Source: Clostridia bacterium (lineage in GTDB: Bacteria; Bacillota; Clostridia; Christensenellales; Aristaeellaceae). Taken from it: 6,190 nt of DNA. How positions within the stretch are numbered: the stretch's first letter is position 1; each line of letters opens with the position of its first letter. The stretch is taken from NCBI GenBank assembly GCA_017551645.1, contig JAFZLE010000117.1, positions 1 to 6,190 of the forward strand, given 5' to 3'. The position numbers and the translations under genes were made by a program. The notes beneath the pieces are model-generated. The model ran no database searches, had not been told where the DNA came from, and saw only the letters and a program-made list of their open reading frames with translations. Positions 1 through 5,467 of the stretch are shown here, piece by piece.

Positions 1-95
1 ACGTACAGCGTTTTAAACAGCGGCGCAGCTCTCAGTATGATGTCTACGTGCCCGTTTGTGGGGGGAGAAAAGCTGCCGGCGAACAGTCCGTTCAA
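1..95 (-). CDS. coaD: Phosphopantetheine adenylyltransferase CoaD, N-terminal fragment
   Basis: Cytosolic enzyme that joins 4'-phosphopantetheine to ATP to give dephospho-CoA, the penultimate step of coenzyme A synthesis. Only the first 31 codons are in the window; the gene runs off the left edge. The visible protein carries the nucleotidyltransferase signature GSFSPPTNGH at residues 7-16, with the ATP-binding TxGH-type motif TNGH at 13-16, followed by VDII. Family members usually have Asp where this protein has Ser10 (GSFDP), a mild departure. The start is TTG at 95-93, chosen because an AGGAGG site lies 7 bases upstream and no other start keeps the N-terminal strand before GSF. The TTG overlaps the TGA stop of rsmD (TTGA), so the two are probably translationally coupled. 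An rsmD-coaD pair is a common arrangement in Firmicutes. Confidence 0.93.
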   Translation of the reverse strand, partial: MNGLFAGSFSPPTNGHVDIILRAAPLFKTLY

Positions 96-649
96 AGCGT
101 TTCCTCCTTCCTGAGCAGTTCGATGACCGTATCGGAATAGTTCCGGGACTTGACTGTTTCCAGACCTTGTGGATAAGTCAGTGAAGCGTCTTTGCGTTTT
201 TCAACTATTACCAGCGCGCCTTCAGCCAGCATGGAATGCTCAAGCAGGAAACACAGGCTGTCAGCGTACGCGCTTTCGTCGGCGTAAGGCGGGTCAAGGA
301 ATACCAGGTCGAAGCTTTCATTTGTAAGCTGTTTCAGCGCGACACGGTAATCGGCTTTGATCAGCGTGACGGTAACGTTCTCGCCCATTACAGCGCGGAT
401 GTTTGTCTCTATCGCCTTTTGAGCAGGGCGTGAAATGTCGCATATAAATGCTCTGGAAGCCCCGCGGCTCATGGCCTCCAGCGCGAGCGCGCCCGTGCCA
501 CCAAACAGGTCCAGCACGCAGGCGTCCGGGACGAAAGCCTGGATCATGCTGAACAGCGCTTCCCGGGTCTTATCCTGAGTGGGTCTAGTCTGCAGCCCTT
601 CCGGCGCGACCAGCCTGCGGCCTTTGGCTTCTCCCGCGATGATCCTCAT
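92..649 (-). CDS. rsmD: 16S rRNA (guanine(966)-N2)-methyltransferase RsmD
   Basis: S-adenosylmethionine-dependent methyltransferase that modifies G966 (E. coli numbering) of 16S rRNA near the decoding region. The 185-residue protein has the usual family length. Visible motifs are the N-terminal MRIIAG..KGR start, TRPTQDKTREALF at 21-33, the SAM-binding motif I DLFGGTGAL at 47-55, the catalytic DPPY motif at 119-122 (LDPPY), and YSDTVIELL near the C-terminus. The ATG at 649-647 matches the conserved family N-terminus but has no recognisable Shine-Dalgarno sequence; a TATAAT box ends only 2 bases before it. The gene lies 31 bases after the membrane-protein gene and overlaps coaD by four bases (TTGA). 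It is probably read both from the upstream operon and, possibly, from its own promoter. Confidence 0.95.
   Translation of the reverse strand: MRIIAGEAKGRRLVAPEGLQTRPTQDKTREALFSMIQAFVPDACVLDLFGGTGALALEAMSRGASRAFICDISRPAQKAIETNIRAVMGENVTVTLIKADYRVALKQLTNESFDLVFLDPPYADESAYADSLCFLLEHSMLAEGALVIVEKRKDASLTYPQGLETVKSRNYSDTVIELLRKEETL
103..108 (-). promoter_or_regulatory. Ribosome binding site of coaD (decides the TTG start)
   Basis: A perfect AGGAGG on the minus strand, 7 bases before TTG at 95-93. It lies inside the last codons of rsmD and supports the unusual TTG initiation codon of coaD. Confidence 0.85.
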
Positions 650-651
650 GT

Positions 652-680
652 ATTATACCAGCAAATGCGGATAAAATCAA
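652..680 (-). promoter_or_regulatory. Sigma-A-like promoter overlapping the rsmD start
   Basis: On the minus strand there is TTGATT (680-675), a 17-base spacer and TATAAT (657-652), with a TG one base before the -10 (extended -10, TGGTATAAT). The match to a vegetative promoter is very good and it fills the 31-base gap between the membrane-protein gene and rsmD. The oddity is position: the -10 ends 2 bases before the rsmD ATG, so a normal start point would fall at or just after that codon. It may be fortuitous, or may give a leaderless or N-terminally shortened product. Confidence 0.5.
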
Positions 681-1430
681 CTATATTTCGGGCTTGGCGG
701 GCTTGAACCCACGGTTCTGCTTTTTCATGCGGCGCTGCTTTTTGCGGGAACCGGACATCATCGCGTCCAGCGTGCGCTTTCTGAGCCGCGGCCCCTGCAG
801 GTAGCCGAAGAGCATGGCGAGGGGAGGAAGGACGCTGAAGGGAATATACAGTATCCGCATCAGGGTCAGGCTGCTGGTGTCGGATGCAAACGCGTAAGTG
901 CCGACTTTGCCGGTGGCAGCGATTATGCCGTTTATATCCAGCCCGTCATAGCCTATTCCGCCCAAGACTGCCTTGCCAGCTTCCATGGCGCCGCTGATAT
1001 CCAGTTTGACCAGAGAATTCAGCAGAACTGTCAGAAACGCCTGGGGAAGGAAGACTACCCTTGTGATGGTCCCAAGCGTGTTCTCATTTGCGGAGGAAGG
1101 CGCCAGAATAAGATTGACGACTGCAAGCGCGACCAGAGGCAGGCTGAGTATGAGGAACGCGCAAATGCCTTTTTTGGGGTCATAGGTGCTTTTGAGCAGC
1201 CTGGCGTCTGGCTGTTTGCCTTCCTGCCTGAGGCGGGAGACCATGTCGGAAATGCCGACCTGATGCTCGCCGGCGGAAGCACCCTCGGCGTACATTAGCA
1301 CAACGAACGCGATGTACAAAAGCCCGCTCAGAATGACTCCCAAAACCGTGGAGCCGGCGAAAGCGGTGATGGCGCTGACTATGGCCATCACGACATAAAG
1401 CCCCAAACCTTTAACTACAAGTTCCCACAT
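681..1430 (-). CDS. Multi-pass membrane protein of unknown function, basic C-terminal tail
   Basis: I do not recognise the family. The 249-residue protein has about five hydrophobic segments: near 7-26, 27-48 (a tight hairpin pair), 88-110, 121-141 and 188-211. A soluble stretch at about 50-86 is polar and charged. Another at about 142-185 is rich in Gly, Ala and Asp. The last 35 residues form a strongly basic tail (RLRKR, SRKKQRRMKKQ) that should stay on the cytoplasmic side and could touch nucleic acid or phospholipid. There is no cleavable signal peptide and no enzyme motif that I can see. The start is ATG at 1430, with a GAGG site 11 bases upstream that overlaps the alr stop. It sits 13 bases after alr, so it is co-transcribed with it; a role tied to cell envelope work would fit that neighbour but is only a guess. 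Confidence 0.8.
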   Translation of the reverse strand: MWELVVKGLGLYVVMAIVSAITAFAGSTVLGVILSGLLYIAFVVLMYAEGASAGEHQVGISDMVSRLRQEGKQPDARLLKSTYDPKKGICAFLILSLPLVALAVVNLILAPSSANENTLGTITRVVFLPQAFLTVLLNSLVKLDISGAMEAGKAVLGGIGYDGLDINGIIAATGKVGTYAFASDTSSLTLMRILYIPFSVLPPLAMLFGYLQGPRLRKRTLDAMMSGSRKKQRRMKKQNRGFKPAKPEI

Positions 1431-1443
1431 GATTTATATAACC

Positions 1444-2547
1444 TCATTCGTTTATCCAGGATTTTTCCACGCGCCCGGAAAAGCCAAGCATTATCTCGTA
1501 TGGGATAGTTCCGGCTAAACGCGCGAGTTCGTCCGGCGTGATGCGTTCGTGCTGATCCGTGCCCAGCAGAACGACCTCGGACGTGTAATCCGCGTCCGGT
1601 ATATCCGTGACGTCGCACATCATCATGTCCATGCAGATGTTGCCGACCACCGGCGCGGATCTTCCGTTTACGAGCACCCTGCTTTTGCCGCTCAATACAC
1701 GTGGATAGCCGTCGCCGTAACCGCAGGGGATGGTCATTATACGGGACGTTTTGGAAGCGGTGAATGTACGGTTGTAACCCACGCTTTCTTCGGCTGAGAT
1801 CGTATGGAAGCCAACCGGATGAGTTAAAAGCTTCTGCGCCGGAAATACAACGCTTTCAAGCGCTTCCACGCCAGTGCCGTACAGGGCGATGCCTGCGCGC
1901 ACCATACCGAACTGGTTTTCTTTTGACAGCAGGGTATCGGACGCGGCAGCGTGGCACAAAGGATCGCATCCTGCGGACTTGACCTGTTTTATGGCGGATA
2001 TGAACATTTCACGCTGCAGGCGGGTGAATGCGGCGTTTTCCCCATCCGCAAAGTGCGTGAAAAGCTCACGGAGGCTGAGACTGTTCCCGCAATTGTTTTT
2101 AATAAAATTCAGGGCTTCGTCCAGCGCGTCAGCGCCGCGAAAACCCAATCGGGTCATGCCGGTGTCGATCTTTATCGCGATGAGCGCGGCGGAACCGAGC
2201 GAGCGCGCGGCTTCGTCAAGCAGTTTAAGGTCTTTGACGGAAGCTGCTGTAAGAGTGAGTTTTTGCTCTATCCCGACTTTCGCGTCGTTTAGGTCGCCGC
2301 ATGCTCCCAATACCTGTATAGGCAAGGCGATACCCGCGTCCCGCAGCTGGCTTCCTTCCTGTACGGTGGCAACGGCGAAACAGTCCGCTATGCCGCTGAG
2401 ACTTTTCGCAACACGCACGGCGCCGTGCCCGTAAGCGTCGGCTTTGACTACAGCGAGCATTTTGACGTTTTCGGGCACCCTGCGGCGGATCTCCAGCGCG
2501 TTCAGGCGTATTTGTCCTATGTCGGTTATGAGACTCAGCCTGTTCAC
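1444..2547 (-). CDS. alr: Alanine racemase (PLP-dependent)
   Basis: Converts L-alanine to D-alanine for peptidoglycan precursors in the cytosol. At 367 residues it has the family length. The N-terminal TIM barrel carries the PLP-binding AVVKADAYGHG with Schiff-base Lys35. KIDTGMTRLGF contains Lys126, equivalent to the carbamylated lysine of Bacillus Alr, and Arg133. GMVRAGIALYG lies at 214-224. The C-terminal beta domain supplies the second catalytic base, Tyr258, in VGYNRTF, then CGYGDGYPR at 275-283 and the CMDMMM segment at 305-310. All key residues are present, so the enzyme should be active. The start is GTG at 2547-2545, overlapping the TGA of the ACT gene (GTGA), with a GGGGAGG site 10 bases upstream. 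This implies translational coupling to the ACT protein. The usual Clostridia neighbours of alr vary, so the context says little about function. Confidence 0.96.
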   Translation of the reverse strand: MNRLSLITDIGQIRLNALEIRRRVPENVKMLAVVKADAYGHGAVRVAKSLSGIADCFAVATVQEGSQLRDAGIALPIQVLGACGDLNDAKVGIEQKLTLTAASVKDLKLLDEAARSLGSAALIAIKIDTGMTRLGFRGADALDEALNFIKNNCGNSLSLRELFTHFADGENAAFTRLQREMFISAIKQVKSAGCDPLCHAAASDTLLSKENQFGMVRAGIALYGTGVEALESVVFPAQKLLTHPVGFHTISAEESVGYNRTFTASKTSRIMTIPCGYGDGYPRVLSGKSRVLVNGRSAPVVGNICMDMMMCDVTDIPDADYTSEVVLLGTDQHERITPDELARLAGTIPYEIMLGFSGRVEKSWINE

Positions 2548-2975
2548 AGGGAGTGGACCTCCCCGGGAGAGACGACCTGGATGTAGTTTTCCCTGAGCGC
2601 GATCTCCGCAAGACGATTGTCGCTCAGTTTAAACACTATCAGCGCGTCAAAGCCGGAGTTGCGCAGGAAAGAATACAGATACTCCACGGAAATGTCTTCT
2701 TTTTCGATTATGGACAGCACGTCGGCAAGACCGCTGGGACGGTCCGGGACCCTTACAGCCAGCACATCCACCAGCCTTACCGTATATCCGGAACTTTTGA
2801 GCAGTTCGAAAGCGTCCTTAGGCCTGTCTATTATCATGCGGCATACGCCGAAGTTGTCGGTCTCGGCGATCGCAAGCGCATAGATATTGTAACCCGCCCC
2901 CCCGAGCAGAGAGGTAAGCTCGGCTATGCTGCCTTTGCGATTCTCCACGAATACGGAAACCTGAGTTATTTCCAT
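2544..2975 (-). CDS. Tandem ACT-domain protein (small amino-acid-binding regulator)
   Basis: A 143-residue cytosolic protein made almost wholly of two ACT domains, at about 4-67 and 72-137. The first begins ITQVSVFVENRKGSIAEL, with the typical N-x-x-G-x-L/I turn. The second has VRVPDRPSGLADVLSII, with the matching DRPSGL turn. ACT pairs of this kind form ligand-binding dimers for amino acids. This stand-alone type is common in Clostridia, often near phenylacetate-CoA ligase-like genes, but its ligand is not established. Here it is the first gene of the operon and overlaps alr by GTGA, so a link to amino-acid (perhaps alanine) sensing is possible but unproven. The start is ATG at 2975, chosen because a GAGG site lies 7 bases upstream and the family motif begins at once. 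A longer in-frame reading back to 3161 crosses the promoter and is rejected. Confidence 0.92.
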   Translation of the reverse strand: MEITQVSVFVENRKGSIAELTSLLGGAGYNIYALAIAETDNFGVCRMIIDRPKDAFELLKSSGYTVRLVDVLAVRVPDRPSGLADVLSIIEKEDISVEYLYSFLRNSGFDALIVFKLSDNRLAEIALRENYIQVVSPGEVHSL

Positions 2976-3005
2976 ACGTATGCCTCGAACATAATAGTAT
3001 CTTTT

Positions 3006-3034
3006 ATTATAACATAATACTGCTTTTAAGGCAA
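3006..3034 (-). promoter_or_regulatory. Promoter of the ACT-alr-rsmD-coaD operon
   Basis: On the minus strand: TTGCCT (3034-3029), a 17-base spacer and a perfect TATAAT (3011-3006), preceded by TGT (extended -10). The predicted start point is near 2999, giving a leader of about 24 bases with the GAGG site for the ACT gene. Spacing and sequence fit a sigma-A promoter very well. Confidence 0.85.
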
Positions 3035-3040
3035 GCTTGC
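3031..3040. repeat. Perfect 10-bp palindrome at the ACT promoter -35
   Basis: GCAAGCTTGC is its own reverse complement and overlaps the upstream half of the minus-strand -35 box. It could be half of an operator region, but a palindrome of this size may arise by chance. Confidence 0.35.
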
Positions 3041-3050
3041 ACGGGCAAAA

Positions 3051-3068
3051 AACGCTTATACAAGCGTT
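3051..3068. repeat. 7+7 inverted repeat midway between divergent promoters
   Basis: AACGCTT and AAGCGTT are perfect inverted copies around a 4-base spacer, ATAC. Exactly 16 bases separate each outer edge from the -35 box of each divergent promoter (3034 to the left, 3085 to the right). The centre is about 60 bases from both predicted start points. This is a reasonable site for a dimeric regulator. Read on the minus strand, the second arm runs into six T residues, so a weak leftward intrinsic terminator is the alternative reading. Confidence 0.55.
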
Positions 3069-3084
3069 AATATTTGCAAACGGA

Positions 3085-3113
3085 TTGACTAAAACCGTAA
3101 AAAAATCTATAAT
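3085..3113 (+). promoter_or_regulatory. Promoter of the cobalamin uptake operon
   Basis: TTGACT (3085-3090), a 17-base A-rich spacer, then a perfect TATAAT (3108-3113). The expected start point is near 3120, about 14 bases before the 5' strand of riboswitch helix P1. It is a near-consensus sigma-A promoter, consistent with strong constitutive transcription that is then controlled by the riboswitch. Confidence 0.92.
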
Positions 3114-3133
3114 ATACAAGACAAATGAACAGT

Positions 3134-3322
3134 CGGTGTATCTGCGCCACGGGCGCGGCATTCCTCAGGGATAGGGAATGCCATAGGAAGCGGATGAGAT
3201 CTCCGAGCTGTCCCAGCAACCGTGAAGCTGACGAACGCGCAAGGCAAATGCCATAATGTCACTGCTCAGGCGGGAAGACGCGCAATTAGGATGAAGCCAA
3301 GCCGGGAGACTTGTTTACACCG
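3134..3322 (+). promoter_or_regulatory. Cobalamin riboswitch aptamer
   Basis: Leader RNA domain that binds a cobalamin (adenosylcobalamin or a related form) and controls the downstream transporter. Helix P1 is a perfect 7-bp pair of CGGTGTA (3134-3140) and TACACCG (3316-3322). Inside it are a GCGCC/GGCGC hairpin (3144-3156) and an 8-bp GGCATTCC/GGAATGCC hairpin (3157-3182). The conserved core follows: ATAGGAAG (3183-3190), P5 with CGGA/TCCG and loop TGAGATC (3191-3205), the GCTGTCCCAGCAACCGT segment, the B12-box part GTCACTG (3258-3264), CGGGAAG (3271-3277), GAAGCCAAG (3293-3301) and GGAGAC (3305-3310). These occur in the same order as in the E. coli btuB leader. The placement before a BtuFCD-type operon agrees with the assignment. 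The exact ligand subclass cannot be decided by eye. Confidence 0.95.
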
Positions 3323-3332
3323 TGAAGAGTTG

Positions 3333-3350
3333 ATCCCCTGGGTCTGGGAT
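3333..3350 (+). promoter_or_regulatory. P13-like hairpin that can kiss aptamer loop L5
   Basis: ATCCC (3333-3337) pairs with GGGAT (3346-3350) around loop CTGGGTCT. The loop bases GGTCT (3341-3345) can pair with AGATC (3197-3201) of loop L5 in the aptamer, five pairs with one G-U. A kissing L5-L13 contact is the established way in which many cobalamin riboswitches couple ligand binding to expression. It lies 10 bases after P1, which is the expected place. Confidence 0.65.
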
Positions 3351-3386
3351 ACACTGCCCGGTATGGTTCTATGCCTGCCGCGCTGG

Positions 3387-3446
3387 TTTTCCTCGGGAAG
3401 AATCGTTCTTCCGCTGACTCATTTGATCTTTATTATCAGGAGGAAA
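3387..3446 (+). promoter_or_regulatory. Probable translational expression platform with alternating helices
   Basis: Four short segments are mutually complementary. A is TTTTCC (3387-3392), B is GGAAGAA (3396-3402), C is TTCTTCC (3406-3412) and D is GGAGGAA (3439-3445), which contains the Shine-Dalgarno site of the binding-protein gene. B:C is a perfect 7-bp hairpin with a TCG loop and leaves D free. A:B (6 bp, one G-U) releases C, which can pair with D (7 bp, one G-U) and hide the ribosome site. The A region extended to TTTCCTC (3388-3394) can also pair directly with GAGGAAA (3440-3446). No run of U follows B:C, so translational control is more likely than transcription termination. Confidence 0.55.
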
Positions 3447-3451
3447 TCAAA

Positions 3452-4372
3452 ATGTCCCGTAAAATGATCGCCCTGTGCCTGGCGCTTATATTGATGCTGG
3501 GTCTTATGAGCAGCTTCGCCGAAGGCGAAGGCGTTACCGTTACCGATATGTACGGCCGCGAGGTCACTTTGACCGAACCAGCCACGAGGATCGTGGCGCT
3601 CACCGCGTCTGACTGTGAGATACTCTGCGCGCTAGGCTGTGAGGATGCTCTGGTCGGCAGGGGCGAGTACTGCGACTATCCGCCTTCCGTGCTGGATAAG
3701 CCTTCCGTGCAGTCCGGTTACGAGACCAATATCGAGCAGATACTGGCCCTGGAACCGCAGCTGGTGCTTATGAGCGACATGGCCCAGTCTATTGACCAGG
3801 TGAACCAGCTTGAGGCCAACGGCGTAAAGGTGGCTGTAAGCAACGCCCAGACCATAGACGAAGTGTACGTATCCATTGCCATGATCGGCAAGCTTATGGG
3901 CAAAGACGCCGAAGCCGAAGAGCTTATCGGCGGCATGAAAGCGGCCTTTGAGGAGATCGCCGCCAACAGCGAAAACAGCGGAAAGACCGTGTATTTTGAA
4001 GTTTCACCCCTGCAGTGGGGCCTGTGGACCGCGGGCAAGGGAACATTCATGGACGAGCTTGCGACCATGTGCGGGCTGACCAATGCGTTCGCCGATCTGG
4101 ACGGCTGGGCTTCCATATCTGAGGAGCAGGTCATAGCGAGAGATCCCGACTATATAGTGACTATCATGATGTACTACGGCGAAGGCCCGACTCCCGTGGA
4201 GGAGATCCTTTCCCGCGAAGGCTGGCAGGATATCAAGGCAGTTAAGAATAATGCGATATTCAACGCGGATAACAACACTGTCTCTCGTCCCGGCCCACGC
4301 CTTAAGGACGCAGCCGAGGAACTGTTCGCGTTTATAAACTCCGAAGCGGAGGCGCTGGAGCCTGCCGCATAA
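3452..4372 (+). CDS. btuF: BtuF-like substrate-binding protein of a cobalamin ABC transporter
   Basis: Extracytoplasmic binding protein that captures cobalamin (or a related corrinoid) and delivers it to the FecCD-type permease encoded next. The 306-residue protein starts with a signal peptide (MSRK, hydrophobic core to about 20, likely cleavage after SFA at 21-23). The mature part has the TroA/BtuF fold hallmarks: VTDMYGREVTL at 30-40, RIVAL at 46-50, the YCDYPP segment at 73-78 typical of BtuF relatives, NIEQILALEPQLVL at 93-106, GTFMDEL at 197-203, DPDYIV at 231-236 and RPGPRL at 279-284. Glu95 and Glu224/225 are candidate salt-bridge partners for the permease. No lipobox cysteine follows the signal core, which is unusual for a monoderm. 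The start is ATG at 3452, with AGGAGG 8 bases upstream. The upstream riboswitch makes cobalamin the best substrate; siderophore or haem is the weaker alternative. Confidence 0.92.
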   Translation: MSRKMIALCLALILMLGLMSSFAEGEGVTVTDMYGREVTLTEPATRIVALTASDCEILCALGCEDALVGRGEYCDYPPSVLDKPSVQSGYETNIEQILALEPQLVLMSDMAQSIDQVNQLEANGVKVAVSNAQTIDEVYVSIAMIGKLMGKDAEAEELIGGMKAAFEEIAANSENSGKTVYFEVSPLQWGLWTAGKGTFMDELATMCGLTNAFADLDGWASISEEQVIARDPDYIVTIMMYYGEGPTPVEEILSREGWQDIKAVKNNAIFNADNNTVSRPGPRLKDAAEELFAFINSEAEALEPAA

Positions 4373-4386
4373 CGCAATAAATTGCA

Positions 4387-4411
4387 GCGGGGGAGCGACA
4401 GGCTCTCCCGC
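4387..4411 (+). terminator. GC-rich intercistronic hairpin (weak terminator or mRNA stabiliser)
   Basis: GCGGGGGAGC (4387-4396) pairs with GCTCTCCCGC (4402-4411) over 10 bp with one G-U and a GACAG loop. Only three T residues follow, so it is a poor intrinsic terminator. It lies in the 57-base gap between binding protein and permease, where such hairpins often protect the upstream mRNA or thin out read-through so that more binding protein than permease is made. Confidence 0.6.
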
Positions 4412-4429
4412 TTTGTAAACGATAAGGGC

Positions 4430-5461
4430 ATGAAAAAACACAGGGAAGGACTTCCGATAAAGGCTTACGTGCTGTTTATCATCGCGCTGCTGCTCACTAT
4501 GCTGCTGTGCGTGTGCGCAGGCAGCGTCCCTATAGCCCTCAAAAACACGCTGACGGCGATAGGGTACAGTGTGATAGGCAGGGAAGTACCCGCCGGCATA
4601 TCGAAAAACATCATACTTAATGTGCGGCTTCCCAGGGTCATAAACGTGTCGCTGGTAGGCGCGTCGCTGGCGTTATGCGGCGCCGCGATGCAGGGGCTGA
4701 TACGCAACCCCCTGGCGGATGGTTCCACGCTGGGAGTATCTTCCGGCGCGGCTCTGGGCGCCGTTATCGCACTGGCGTTCGGTTTTTATATTCCCGGGAC
4801 CACTTACGGCGGAGTGATGCTGCTGGCGATGGTATGCGCGTTCATATCTTTGATACTAATACTTTCGCTGGCATACGCGCTGGACCATTCTCTGTCCACA
4901 AACAGCATCATACTCATAGGCGTCATCTTTTCGATGTTCGCTTCAAGCATTATAAATCTGATCATCTCCTTTACCAGCGACCATGTGAAGTCCATAGCGT
5001 TCTGGATGATGGGATCGTTAAGCGGCACCAATTACTCCCACGCCAGAGTGCTTGCAACAGCCCTAGCGCTGTGCGGGGGGATAATACTGTTCCACGCCAA
5101 TGAGCTTAACGCCTTCGCGGTGGGGGAAGACAACGCCAGGCACATAGGCGTAAACGTGAAGCGCGTGAAACTTGTGATACTAATAGCTGTGTCCGTGCTG
5201 ATAGGTGTGTGCGTATCCGTGTCCGGATCTATCGGTTTTGTGGGACTGGTCATGCCGCATATGTCGCGCATGATAACCGGTCCCAACCATAAGCGCCTGC
5301 TGCCTGCCTCTATGTTCTCGGGAGCAATTTTCCTGCTGTTTGCGGACCTGATAGCCAGGACGCTGCTCAGCCCCATAGAACTGCAGATAGGCATAGTCAC
5401 CTCGCTGGTCGGCGCGGTGGCGTTCATAATCATTTTCTACCGCAGCCGGAGGAAGGCATAG
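4430..5461 (+). CDS. btuC: BtuC/FecCD-type ABC transporter permease for cobalamin
   Basis: Membrane-spanning half of the importer; a dimer forms the channel with two ATPase subunits. The 343-residue protein has the family length and roughly ten hydrophobic segments. Signature stretches are RLPRV at 67-70 and GAAMQGLIRNPLADGSTLGVSSGA at 84-107, FWMMGSLSG at 191-199, VGEDNARHIGV at 231-241 and FVGLVMPHMSR at 270-280, the cytoplasmic coupling region. Two departures are Gly98, where NPLADP is usual, and AVAFII near 329-334, where relatives generally have G-x-P-x-F. The chosen ATG has only AAGGG, a single base away, so its ribosome site is poor. A GTG at 4469, preceded by AAAGG, would give 330 residues. 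Expression may depend on the upstream gene. It ends 6 bases before the ATPase start. Confidence 0.93.
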   Translation: MKKHREGLPIKAYVLFIIALLLTMLLCVCAGSVPIALKNTLTAIGYSVIGREVPAGISKNIILNVRLPRVINVSLVGASLALCGAAMQGLIRNPLADGSTLGVSSGAALGAVIALAFGFYIPGTTYGGVMLLAMVCAFISLILILSLAYALDHSLSTNSIILIGVIFSMFASSIINLIISFTSDHVKSIAFWMMGSLSGTNYSHARVLATALALCGGIILFHANELNAFAVGEDNARHIGVNVKRVKLVILIAVSVLIGVCVSVSGSIGFVGLVMPHMSRMITGPNHKRLLPASMFSGAIFLLFADLIARTLLSPIELQIGIVTSLVGAVAFIIIFYRSRRKA

Positions 5462-5467
5462 ACAGCC

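Noticed and set aside
1874..2434. Long plus-strand open frame opposite alr
   Set aside because: It is antisense to a complete, motif-bearing alr and has no ribosome site or recognisable domain; it is a compositional shadow.
2976..3161. In-frame N-terminal extension of the ACT protein on the minus strand
   Set aside because: It crosses the TATAAT promoter at 3006-3011, has no ACT-like sequence, and a good start with a GAGG site exists at 2975.
3396..3431. Intrinsic transcription terminator at the B:C hairpin
   Set aside because: The stem is only 7 bp and is followed by a mixed sequence rather than a run of T, so translational control fits better.
3371..3451. Upstream ATG that would lengthen the binding protein by 27 residues
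   Set aside because: It lies in the riboswitch expression platform, lacks a ribosome site and would bury the signal peptide; ATG 3452 has AGGAGG at ideal spacing.
3222..3467. Open frame of 81 codons across the leader
   Set aside because: It overlaps the conserved aptamer core, and its composition follows RNA structure rather than a protein.
3464..3478. Cys9 of the binding protein as a lipobox cysteine
   Set aside because: Only a few hydrophobic residues precede it and a long hydrophobic core follows it, so it does not sit at a signal peptidase II site.
4382..4429. TTG start that would lengthen the permease by 16 residues
   Set aside because: The codons would lie within the intercistronic hairpin and no ribosome site precedes it.
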